DNA from: Bacteroidia bacterium
GTDB taxonomy: Bacteria > Bacteroidota > Bacteroidia > J057
DNA length: 64,000 nucleotides
Direction: 5' to 3'
Assembly (NCBI GenBank): GCA_030430575.1
Contig: JAUIKF010000007.1
Span: 62,001-126,000, forward strand
Shown here: piece by piece, positions 51,880 to 60,117 of the stretch
How positions within the stretch are numbered: the stretch's first letter is position 1
Layout of the letters: every line of letters starts with the position of its first letter
The notes under the pieces: model-generated
The model's input: the letters and a program-made list of their open reading frames with translations, nothing else
Database searches by the model: none
What the model was told of the DNA's origin: nothing
Position numbers and translations under genes: made by a program

Positions 51880-53730
51880 ATGAATTCTTTTTCTAAACTC
51901 TCCAAAACTGTTCAGACCAAGCTCACAGTCAATAAGCCCAATGATCGCTATGAGCGCGAAGCAGACGCGATGGCAGACCACGTGATGGGCCTTTCGCGCC
52001 ATGCCCCCTCGATGACGCCTGCTGCTAGCATTCAGCGAAAATGTGCCACTTGTGAGGAGGAAGAAGAGATTCAAAGGAAGCCCCTGATGCGGAAATCAGC
52101 TGAAGGTAGTTCTGCGGCACCTGATGGTCTCAGCTCTCAGCTGAGCGGTGCCAAGGGCCGGGGCTCTGCCCTTCCTGGTCCTCTTCAAAATACCATGAAT
52201 CAGGCATTTGGGCATGACTTCAGCGGTGTCCGCGTGCATACGGACCCGCAAGCGGTCCAGATGAGTGAAAGGCTGAACGCCCGCGCCTTTACTTATGGGG
52301 CGGATGTATTTTTTAATAAAGGAGAATATAGCCCCGATTCGGCTGCAGGGAAGCATCTTCTCGCACATGAGTTGACGCATGTGGTGCAGCAGGGGAATGG
52401 GGTGCCTGAAATCTCGCGGAAAACCCTGACTGATGTGCCGCTGGAAAAAAGAAAGACATTAAAAATAGCTAGGACGCCATTGGATCAGCCAACCGTCGAC
52501 AAATGGACCAAGGAATATTTTGACCCGGCTGAAGGGACCAGTGTAACCTTAACTATTCCAGCTGAATTTGGAGCAACTATCACAGATGAAAACCATAAAA
52601 AAGGCCTCAAAAGTGTCGCAGGGGAATTAGTCTCTAAATCTACCACTTCTGGTTCGGATATATTTCCTCCTAATCACATATATGATTTGGCACTGGATCT
52701 TACCCCTCACAAGGGAGAGCATGCTGTATTTCGGTTTATCCGATATGGCACATCTCCAAGTGAAAAAATGATCATTGAAAAGGCCCAGACCCTTGCTGCC
52801 GCTAGCACGCCAGTCGCTGCGGGGACAAGCTTTAAGGGAGAAGTATCTGTAGGAAAGATTAAGATAAATATTGGTTCTTCGTTCTCTGATGATCAAGGCA
52901 AAGTCATCGTAGATGCTGTAACATTGATTCCTGAGAAGATTCGAAGCAGGCTTGATGGGATAAGCTTTAAATTTGAAGGTTCAGGGAAAGGGCCTGGAGG
53001 ACAAGATGGACATTATGACTCAGGAAAGGATGTCGTATCTATCTGGCAAGATATGTTCTCTGATTCTGCCAAAAGGGTAGGTGCTTCTTCTAATGCAGTC
53101 TATGAGATTGTTCATGAGTTAGGCCATGCCATAGATTTAAGGCCCCTTTTTAACGCTCAAAATGCGGCTGAAAAAGCAGAAAAGGAAAAGAAAGAATTGA
53201 AAGAAAAATTGGAGAACCCCAAAATAAAGATCGATCTAGGCGGAGATCCGTTAGGGGGATTAGGGGAAGACACTAAAGAGGGAGAAAGCGCTGAGGAGAA
53301 GCAGATGAAGGATAAAATTGCCGAATTGGAAAAAGAGATTGTCAACCAAAGAAAAGCTGCTACATCAGCCAAGTCAATTGCTGGATATGAATTAGGTAAT
53401 ACAAAAGCGAATGAGCAATTATTGACAGCTTTTGGTAAAGCACTGGAGAAGGATGGGGTGAATGCTGTCAAAGACGCAAGGAAAACCAATCGGAAAATTG
53501 ATCAAGAAAATGAGGCCGCAACTACTCAGAATGAAGCCAACCCTGAAGGGCCACAGGTGGCTATGAAAGATAATATCAATACCTTGGATACAGGGATTTC
53601 AAATTATGCGATGACAGACCTAATGGAAGCCTTCGCTGAAAACTTTTCCATCTATATTTTAGATGAAAAGCTATTGGAAAACCTACGACCAAGCACGCAT
53701 AAGTTTTTCGAAAAAGAATTCCCTAAGTAA
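51880..53730 (+). CDS. DUF4157 protein with C-terminal gluzincin-like metalloprotease (eCIS cargo candidate 4)
   Basis: This 616-residue protein has the shared head (KLTVNKPNDRYEREADAMAD, CxxC, HELTH at His163). The tail carries a second metal site, VHELGHAIDLR (His412), and a late acidic motif MEAFAENFSIYI (Glu583, Glu587), the likely third ligand of a gluzincin. A charged, low-complexity helical insert (about 425-500) lies between them. This layout recalls secreted bacterial toxins with an M4/M34-like peptidase core, but no specific family is recognised. It is the last cargo gene before the particle genes. No signal peptide is present, which suits loading inside the cell. Confidence 0.8.
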   Translation: MNSFSKLSKTVQTKLTVNKPNDRYEREADAMADHVMGLSRHAPSMTPAASIQRKCATCEEEEEIQRKPLMRKSAEGSSAAPDGLSSQLSGAKGRGSALPGPLQNTMNQAFGHDFSGVRVHTDPQAVQMSERLNARAFTYGADVFFNKGEYSPDSAAGKHLLAHELTHVVQQGNGVPEISRKTLTDVPLEKRKTLKIARTPLDQPTVDKWTKEYFDPAEGTSVTLTIPAEFGATITDENHKKGLKSVAGELVSKSTTSGSDIFPPNHIYDLALDLTPHKGEHAVFRFIRYGTSPSEKMIIEKAQTLAAASTPVAAGTSFKGEVSVGKIKINIGSSFSDDQGKVIVDAVTLIPEKIRSRLDGISFKFEGSGKGPGGQDGHYDSGKDVVSIWQDMFSDSAKRVGASSNAVYEIVHELGHAIDLRPLFNAQNAAEKAEKEKKELKEKLENPKIKIDLGGDPLGGLGEDTKEGESAEEKQMKDKIAELEKEIVNQRKAATSAKSIAGYELGNTKANEQLLTAFGKALEKDGVNAVKDARKTNRKIDQENEAATTQNEANPEGPQVAMKDNINTLDTGISNYAMTDLMEAFAENFSIYILDEKLLENLRPSTHKFFEKEFPK

Positions 53731-53904
53731 TTTTTTGCGAAAAAAGGCGAAGGATAGTTTTTCCCAAAAAACCACTCCTTCCGCCATATTACCGCTGCTC
53801 CGCCAAACCTGCCGTTCCTCCCTTCGTTCTAGGAATCTCATGGGCTATATCCGAATTTTATTGGGTAATCAACAACAGCATTTATCCATTAAAACAATAT
53901 TATT

Positions 53905-56193
53905 ATGCCCGTGCAACCCACTTATCCTGGTGTATATGTACAGGAAGTTCCTAGCGGCGTGCGCACCATCGTCGGTGTCAGCACTTCCGTGACAGCTTTT
54001 GTCGGAACTGCCAAGCGAGGTCCCATCCATCGAGCGGTGACCATTTTTAACTTCTCAGAGTTTGAGACCATCTATGGAGGCCTCAGTGGAGACTCTGAAA
54101 TGAGTTATGGCGTACGCCAGTTTTTTAACAATGGCGGCAGCCAAGCCATCATCATTCGTGTGGCGCATAACGCCATTACCGCCACGCGTACCCTTCAAGA
54201 TGATACCCCTGTGGATGCATTGACCATTACGGCGATAGATGCGGGCTCTGAAGGTAATAACATAGAAGTGCGGGTAGATCACAATACCAGTGTCCCAGAT
54301 AGCACCTTTAACCTAACCATCAATTATGCTGCATCTGATAATCCTGGAGATGTACGCACTGAGACATTTAGCAACCTTTCTATGAATAGTGAACATCCTC
54401 GCTACGCGGAGGATGTAATCAACGAAGTCTCCCAATTGGTGACCGTATCGCGGGTAGGCACGCCTCCCAATGTTGCGGGAACGGCCTCCAGTGCTGTTTA
54501 TGCCAATGTGGCGACCACCCTGGGGCTGCTAGATGCCACCCATAATCGTTTCCGTGTGGCTATCAATGGTTCTGATCCATTGGATGTGATCCTGAATGTC
54601 CCTGCTGATACAGGCAGTTTAGCAGACCTTTGTTCAGCTATCCAAACCGCAGTTGTAAATCAGGCGAATGGAAATGCTGCTATCAGCGGATTCACCTGTG
54701 CACCTGATGGAGATAGCATCTTGATGTCTTCTGCTGGCGAAACGGGAGAAAACTCCCGCGTGGAAGTATTGCCAGGCCTGTCCAATGACGCCTCAACCGC
54801 TTTGGAATTGACCATCGCAGCAGGAGGAAGTCAAGTAGATGCCGTAGCTAGCATACGCCCGGCTGAGACGCCCGCCCGTGCTACGTTGACCAGTGGAGAT
54901 ATCGCTCAAGCAGACTTGGGCGCAGATGGCGCTATGCTGATTAGCCTAGACGGAAGTGTCCCTCTTTCTATTAGTGTAAATACTTCTGATCTCGCCACAG
55001 GCGATCATGACGCTGATATGGCTGTCCTTGCCCAGCGGATTCAGGACGGTGTCCGTGCATTGAAGCCTGGAGTTCTCAGTTATCGCGAATTCACAGCTAG
55101 TGTCATTCCAGGCACTGCCGCTGGTGATCGCAGACTGGTCCTTGCGACTGGCAGCAGAGGCACAGGCGCCACTATTGTGGTATCCGTAGCTTCATCAAAT
55201 GACATGGCCGCAGGTCTGAACCTCCTTGACGGAGTCAATGATGCTGCCAGTTCCTTCCCAATAGATACCATGCTTGAAAATGGTAGTGAGGAGGCTGTGA
55301 CGACAGCCAATGCATACAATAATTACATCGGAAGCCGCGCAAATCGCGAAGGAATTTTTGCCCTCGAAGCAAAAGATATTTTTAATATCCTCTGTCTCCC
55401 TGGCGTTCACGATCCAGGCATCCTCGCCGACAGCGAAGCCTATTGCCGCGAGCGTCGTGCCTTCATGATTGTAGACCCCGATCCGACGGTCAATACCCCT
55501 TCAGCGATGGCGACAGAAATCTCTGGAACGGCCTTCCCCAACAGCGACCATGCAGCGGTCTATTTCCCCTGGATCAAAATAGCTGATCCCCTCAAAGGCG
55601 GTAAACTCCGTATCTCTGCCCCAAGTGGAACGATGGCTGGTCTCTATTCCCGCACCGATTCCAATCGGGGCGTGTGGAAAGCACCTGCCGGTACTGAAGC
55701 CAATCTGGTAGGCGTTCAGGAAATGAACTACACCCTGACAGATCCAGAAAATGGAATGTTGAATCCTTTGGGGGCCAATTGCCTCAGGACCTTCCCAGTC
55801 TATGGAGCTGTTTCTTGGGGTGCTAGAACCCTCAATGGCGCAGACCAGATCGCATCAGAATACAAATATGTCCCCGTACGACGGCTAGCGCTTTTCATCG
55901 AAGAAAGTCTCTACAGAGGCTTGAAGTGGGCTGTTTTCGAGCCAAACGATGAACCCCTATGGGCACAAATCCGCCTTAATGTAGGCGCATTTATGCAAAA
56001 CCTCTTCCGCCAAGGTGCCTTCCAAGGCCAGAAGCGTGATCAGGCATATTTCGTGAAATGTGACAGCGAGACGACCACCCAAAACGACATCAACCTTGGT
56101 GTTGTCAACGTCTGGGTAGGCTTTGCCCCCCTCAAACCAGCAGAGTTTGTGATCCTTCACCTCCAGCAGATCGCTGGACAAATAGAGGTGTAA
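53905..56193 (+). CDS. Contractile sheath protein of the eCIS, with large insertion
   Basis: This 762-residue protein forms the outer sheath that contracts and drives the inner tube. The conserved N-terminus (PTYPGVYVQEVPSGVRTIVG) and C-terminus (about 640-762, YKYVPVRRLALFIEESLYRG, then NDINLGVVNVWVGFAPLKPAEFV) are diagnostic for phage/eCIS sheath subunits. Typical sheaths are 350-500 residues; about 300 residues of Ala/Gly/Asp/Ser-rich beta sequence (about 105-420) are inserted between the conserved ends. Such insertions usually decorate the particle surface. It is the first particle gene, with 174 bp upstream that probably contain the particle promoter. Afp/PVC have three sheath genes; only one is seen here. 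Confidence 0.95.
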   Translation: MPVQPTYPGVYVQEVPSGVRTIVGVSTSVTAFVGTAKRGPIHRAVTIFNFSEFETIYGGLSGDSEMSYGVRQFFNNGGSQAIIIRVAHNAITATRTLQDDTPVDALTITAIDAGSEGNNIEVRVDHNTSVPDSTFNLTINYAASDNPGDVRTETFSNLSMNSEHPRYAEDVINEVSQLVTVSRVGTPPNVAGTASSAVYANVATTLGLLDATHNRFRVAINGSDPLDVILNVPADTGSLADLCSAIQTAVVNQANGNAAISGFTCAPDGDSILMSSAGETGENSRVEVLPGLSNDASTALELTIAAGGSQVDAVASIRPAETPARATLTSGDIAQADLGADGAMLISLDGSVPLSISVNTSDLATGDHDADMAVLAQRIQDGVRALKPGVLSYREFTASVIPGTAAGDRRLVLATGSRGTGATIVVSVASSNDMAAGLNLLDGVNDAASSFPIDTMLENGSEEAVTTANAYNNYIGSRANREGIFALEAKDIFNILCLPGVHDPGILADSEAYCRERRAFMIVDPDPTVNTPSAMATEISGTAFPNSDHAAVYFPWIKIADPLKGGKLRISAPSGTMAGLYSRTDSNRGVWKAPAGTEANLVGVQEMNYTLTDPENGMLNPLGANCLRTFPVYGAVSWGARTLNGADQIASEYKYVPVRRLALFIEESLYRGLKWAVFEPNDEPLWAQIRLNVGAFMQNLFRQGAFQGQKRDQAYFVKCDSETTTQNDINLGVVNVWVGFAPLKPAEFVILHLQQIAGQIEV

Positions 56194-56249
56194 TTTTGAA
56201 TGTAGAATGATGAATTTTGAATAAAAAATTTACAATTCTCCCAAAGTCA

Positions 56250-56280
56250 ACTTAAAACATAGAACCTAAAACTTAAAACT
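56250..56280 (+). repeat. Leader module before the tube gene
   Basis: The 31-bp sequence beginning ACTTAAAACATAGAACC ends nine bases before the tube ATG. It matches 62318-62348, eight bases before the next small gene, at 30 of 31 positions. A shortened form (AACCTAAAACTT) precedes the gene at 63508. Confidence 0.65.
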
Positions 56281-56289
56281 TTCTTCCCA

Positions 56290-56796
56290 ATGGCAAATAC
56301 ACAATTCATCGTCAATGCGCACCGCTTTGACCCCTATAAAAACTTCAAGTTCCGCATCATCTGGGATGGGCGGGCTGTGGCTGGCGTCAGCAAGATCGGT
56401 GCGCTTAAACATACCACCGAGCCAGTGGAGCACCGCGAAGGCGGCGACCCTAGTACTGTTAGGAAATCGCCCGCCAAGACGACCTACGACAACATCACGC
56501 TGGAGCGTGGCGTCACCCACGACCTCGAATTTGAAAACTGGGCCAAGCTCATCTGGAACATCGAAGGCGACGCCGCGATGTCCCTCAAAGACTTCCGCAA
56601 AGACCTGCGTATCGAACTGCTCAACGAGCAAGGCGTAGTCGCCAAGGCATATAATGTCTATCGCGCTTGGGTCACCTCTTACCAGGCCCTGCCTGAACTC
56701 GACGCCAACGGCAACGCCGTAGCCATCGAATCCATGGAACTCGTCCATGAAGGATGGGAGCGCGATATGGGTGTGGCGGAGCCAAGCGAATCTTAG
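56290..56796 (+). CDS. Inner tube protein of the eCIS (gp19-like)
   Basis: This 168-residue subunit stacks in hexameric rings to make the tube that carries cargo through the sheath. The family pattern is clear: FRIIWDGRAVAGVSKIGAL, TYDNITLERGVTHDLEFENW and the late AIESMELVHEGWERD. It follows the sheath gene by 96 bp containing the leader module. Length and motifs match Afp1/Pvc1-type tube proteins. It should form the lumen where DUF4157 cargo is held, although some eCIS cargo sits in the sheath. The GC-rich sequence and codon choice (GCC, CGC, GAC) differ from AT-rich neighbours. Confidence 0.95.
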   Translation: MANTQFIVNAHRFDPYKNFKFRIIWDGRAVAGVSKIGALKHTTEPVEHREGGDPSTVRKSPAKTTYDNITLERGVTHDLEFENWAKLIWNIEGDAAMSLKDFRKDLRIELLNEQGVVAKAYNVYRAWVTSYQALPELDANGNAVAIESMELVHEGWERDMGVAEPSES

Positions 56797-56999
56797 GGAA
56801 AGGTTTTAAGTTCTTGGTTCTAAGGACTGAAGAAAGTACAAGTGCAATTACAAGTTCAAATTCAAAAAAGAAGACAACAATTGAGCTTGAACTTGCACTT
56901 GAGATTGAACTTTTCTTCTCCCCATTCAAAATTCATCATTCAAAATTCAAAATTCTCTCATCCTATCATTCTCTCATCCACTCATTCTATCATTAACTA
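56797..56999. repeat. 203-bp low-complexity spacer before the zinc-ribbon gene
   Basis: It holds AAGTTCAAATTC/CTTGAACTTGCAC-type words with long imperfect inverted symmetry (about 56835-56915), then repeats of ATTCATCATTCAAAATTC and TCTCATCC/TATCATTC. It encodes no credible protein. Similar words occur in most eCIS spacers. Confidence 0.6.
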
Positions 57000-57779
57000 A
57001 TGCCTCTGTACTACCAACCCGTGAGGTTCACACCAGGCGTGAACTGGCTATGTCTACGCGAGATTTCAGGCTTTGAAGAGCAGGAAATCGAAGGGACAAG
57101 CGCCTCAGCCGCGATGCGGCTGGTGGAGCGGGTGTTGGTGGATGCCCCACCTGTAGCACCGCTGACGGCGGAGCTGCCGCGCCAACTGAGCCTGCCAGAC
57201 CGTGACAGGCTTTTGGCGGGTATTTATAGCCAGGTATTTGGGAATAAAATTGAGAGTGCTTTGGAATGTGCCAATTGCCATTCGCCTTATGACATGGACT
57301 TTGCTTTGGATGCTTTCCTTCAACATTTGGATAGCAACGAAGCTATGCAGCAAGTCGAATGGCAGGAAGATGGCTCATTTCTGTTAAATCAGGACGTGAA
57401 GCTAAGGGTGCCAACAGGCGAAGATGAATTGGCGATTTGGGGGTTGGATAATGAGGCAGCGCGAAAGGAATTGATCAAAAGATGTGTAGTGGAAGGAGAA
57501 TGGGCAGAAGACGAATCGGCCATAGAGCAGGCGATCCAAACGGCCGCGCCTATGCTTGCCACAGAGATGAAAGCCCAATGCCCTGAATGTGGCCACGAGA
57601 TGGGTGTACAGTTTGACATGCAATCCTATTTGCTCAACGCGCTCAAAATCGAAAAACGCAGGCTTTGGGTGGAAATACACCTCCTGGCCTCCACCTATAA
57701 ATGGAGCCATGACAAGATCCTCCAACTGCCACGCAGCGAGCGTCAGCGGTACGCCAAAATCATTGAATCAACGATATGA
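57000..57779 (+). CDS. Zinc-ribbon tail-assembly protein of the eCIS
   Basis: The 259-residue protein has two CxxC knuckles (Cys90/93 and Cys194/197) that could together bind one zinc ion. It has an alpha-helical core with the C-terminal LPRSERQRYAKIIE motif. Similar CxxC/CxxC proteins are associated with T4-like baseplate or tail-chaperone families (gp26/T4_baseplate type) in contractile systems. No enzymatic motif is visible. It follows the tube gene and overlaps the next gene by four bases (ATGA), so the two are translated together. A role in baseplate or tail assembly is inferred. Confidence 0.65.
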   Translation: MPLYYQPVRFTPGVNWLCLREISGFEEQEIEGTSASAAMRLVERVLVDAPPVAPLTAELPRQLSLPDRDRLLAGIYSQVFGNKIESALECANCHSPYDMDFALDAFLQHLDSNEAMQQVEWQEDGSFLLNQDVKLRVPTGEDELAIWGLDNEAARKELIKRCVVEGEWAEDESAIEQAIQTAAPMLATEMKAQCPECGHEMGVQFDMQSYLLNALKIEKRRLWVEIHLLASTYKWSHDKILQLPRSERQRYAKIIESTI

Positions 57780-58657
57780 AAGGCTATTTCTCACATATCG
57801 TCAATAGAAGCCGACAAGGAGCTGCAAAGAGCATGACCCCATTGCAATCTCGCAATCCCTTCTTATCACATATTCAGGCTGGCGAACGCTCAGAAGATGA
57901 GGGAAGGGAGGCTTTGCCTCCCGTGAAAGGGGCGATTGCAGATGTAGGGAAAGCAGCCACATCCTTTTATCCTACTTTTCAATCACCACAGCACAACCTT
58001 TTCTCGCCTCAAAATCTAAGGTCTTTGAATAACCCAAAAGCTGCGCCATCTACAATTGACGAGAAAAGGGACCCATCAGCTCCAACGGATATCCCCGTTG
58101 AGCCGCCAAAGCTAGACGCCCTTATTTCTCATTCAATTTCATCGATTCCAGTTCAGATACCTCAAGAAGTACCACCCAGTCAGCCCGCAGCTCAGGAACC
58201 GCCTGTAAGCCCCAAACAAGAAGCCGTGGTTCCTCTCCCAACAAGTGTCGAGACGAGGTATAGAGTGGAAAAAATAAGCGAAGAAAAAGAAAAAATTAGG
58301 CCAAAGGAACCTCTAGTTCAGGTAGAAAGACCTGTTGAGAACCTTCAAGGAAAAGATCATCAGCCTAAGCTAATTGTGCCAAAGGAATCAGAAAAAAATA
58401 GCCCCATTCCCTTAGCAAAACAGCCAACAAAGCTACAGCCTATCCAACGGCCTGTGCCTACTCCTGCAGCTCAAAAACAACCCAAACAACAGCCCAAATT
58501 GGTAATCGGAAAACTGACTGTAGAAGTGATACAGCAGGCGGCACCAAAAGTGACCACGGTCCAGCCGCCTCCACAACCTGTGAAACAGGTTGCAAAAACC
58601 ACGAATGGCTTCAATGGCCATTCCTATAAACTCAAATATGGACTCGGACAACTTTAG
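57776..58657 (+). CDS. Disordered Pro/Lys-rich eCIS protein
   Basis: The 293-residue product starts in an ATGA overlap with the preceding gene. It is low in hydrophobic residues and rich in Pro, Lys, Gln and Ser, with long runs such as PVEPPKLDALIS, QPTKLQPIQRPVP and QQPKLVIGKL. The first 50 residues look mildly structured, and the last 20 (NGFNGHSYKLKYGLGQL) look like a conserved docking tail. No signal peptide or catalytic motif is present. Such a protein could be a scaffold, a chaperone or a flexible linker between baseplate and cargo. It is not recognisable as a tape-measure protein. Confidence is good that it is a gene, low on function. Confidence 0.6.
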   Translation: MKGYFSHIVNRSRQGAAKSMTPLQSRNPFLSHIQAGERSEDEGREALPPVKGAIADVGKAATSFYPTFQSPQHNLFSPQNLRSLNNPKAAPSTIDEKRDPSAPTDIPVEPPKLDALISHSISSIPVQIPQEVPPSQPAAQEPPVSPKQEAVVPLPTSVETRYRVEKISEEKEKIRPKEPLVQVERPVENLQGKDHQPKLIVPKESEKNSPIPLAKQPTKLQPIQRPVPTPAAQKQPKQQPKLVIGKLTVEVIQQAAPKVTTVQPPPQPVKQVAKTTNGFNGHSYKLKYGLGQL

Positions 58658-58731
58658 AATGAAAATTAAAATCAAAATTAAAATGAAAATATGAGCTGAT
58701 TATCAGCACTTTACACAGAGAATTATCCAAA

Positions 58732-58763
58732 ATTCATTCATTCATTCATTCATTCATTCATTC
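58732..58763. repeat. (ATTC)8 microsatellite before the terminator gene
   Basis: Eight perfect ATTC units lie about 40 bp before the DUF4255 start codon, with degenerate copies up to 58799. Such a tract changes length easily by slippage. Confidence 0.9.
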
Positions 58764-58803
58764 ACTCATTCTATCATCCTATCATTCACTCATTTCTTAC
58801 CAC

Positions 58804-60117
58804 ATGGCACTCAGGGACATATCCAATGTAACGCAGACGCTGATCAATTTGCTTGATCGCGCCTTTCAGGTGCCTGCCAACTGGACAGGTGCCCCGCCCG
58901 CAGTGCTTCCATCTCCCCCTATTAGAAGCAATGCCAACGGGATAGGGGTCTATTTGTACCATATTAGCGAAAACACCCATTACAAAAACCTTCCCGCTCC
59001 AGGCCGTAATACCCCTCCGGTGAGGTTCACCTCTATGGGCCTCAACTTATATTACCAAGTGAGTGCCAATAGTACTGGGGCAGAGCCTGAGGCTGATAAT
59101 GCCATGTTAGAACAGCAAATGATGGCTGTTGCATTAAAAGCATTTCACGATTACCCCGAAATCTCTGACACAACTGTCTATGAAGGATCTACAGACCTTT
59201 CTCCAGTGTTTCATGTAGACTTAATGGGCCGTGGCAATCGTTTCAAAATATCTCTCCAGCCGATTCCACATACCGAAGCTGTGAGCTTCTGGACATCTGG
59301 AGAGACGCCCTTAACCCTGGCAGCCTATTATGAAGTGTCCGTTGTGCTACTCGAGCCTGAAACCATCACCTCACGCGCTGGCAAGGTCCTGGAATACAAT
59401 ATCTTCAGCTTTGTCTCAGGCGCTCCGCGCATTTTGAATAGCTATAATACGCTTTCTTTCAATTCTCCCGTGGACGGGAGTCCCCGCGAAATCCGCCTTC
59501 AGCCCGCCCAAGTGCCAATTGGTGATGCCGTGAATTTTGACGGAGTGGACTTTGTGGGAGACCAAGTGCGTTTGCAACTGATTTTTAAGGAATGGCCTAC
59601 GCCTGCTTATGCCACTGCGGCTTGGGGCGTAAGCGTGAATAAACAGACGCTTTCAGCGACCGTTCAGCAAAGTGCCGAACTGGCAGATGGAACGCCAATG
59701 CCTGTCCTCCCTGGCATCTATGGCGCACGGGTAGAAGTGACCCGTACACATGCCACAAGCGGACAGATCGTCCGCCAGGCATCAAATCAATGCCCCTTTA
59801 CCATTGCCCCAAGGCTAGACCCGATCGTACCTGTCGCTACCATAAATGACACCTGGACGATCTCAGGTGCGTTTTTCACCGCAACGGGCGGTGGCGGAGA
59901 AGAATTGATAGAAATAGATGTATTTGTGGGGCAACACCGCCTGACGGTGCCTGAGGCTCCAGCTCCTTTTTCGAATGGAAATTATCGAATAGTTGATGCC
60001 ATGACGTTGGAATTTATCCTTCCAACGGGCCTCACTACCAACCAAATACTGCCTTTCCGAATCTTTGCCAATGGCGCGGAGTCTCCGCCCCAATGGATCA
60101 CGGTACCTGGACCATGA
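58804..60117 (+). CDS. DUF4255 sheath/tube terminator protein (Afp16/Pvc16-like)
   Basis: This 437-residue protein caps the distal end of tube and sheath. DUF4255 fills about 1-200 (DISNVTQTLINLLDRAFQV, GIGVYLYHISENTHYKNLP). The C-terminal half (about 215-437) adds two Ig/TIG-like beta domains, making the protein longer than the basic Pvc16. Those domains may be exposed on the cap and bind the cell surface. Its stop overlaps the start of the ATPase gene (ATGA at 60114), so the two are coupled. The call rests on family recognition and position between tube/baseplate genes and the ATPase. Confidence 0.9.
   Translation: MALRDISNVTQTLINLLDRAFQVPANWTGAPPAVLPSPPIRSNANGIGVYLYHISENTHYKNLPAPGRNTPPVRFTSMGLNLYYQVSANSTGAEPEADNAMLEQQMMAVALKAFHDYPEISDTTVYEGSTDLSPVFHVDLMGRGNRFKISLQPIPHTEAVSFWTSGETPLTLAAYYEVSVVLLEPETITSRAGKVLEYNIFSFVSGAPRILNSYNTLSFNSPVDGSPREIRLQPAQVPIGDAVNFDGVDFVGDQVRLQLIFKEWPTPAYATAAWGVSVNKQTLSATVQQSAELADGTPMPVLPGIYGARVEVTRTHATSGQIVRQASNQCPFTIAPRLDPIVPVATINDTWTISGAFFTATGGGGEELIEIDVFVGQHRLTVPEAPAPFSNGNYRIVDAMTLEFILPTGLTTNQILPFRIFANGAESPPQWITVPGP

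Noticed and set aside
53663-53992. A 109-codon plus-strand frame spanning the end of cargo gene 4 and the start of the sheath gene
   Set aside because: It overlaps two well-supported genes in another frame and shows no conserved pattern.
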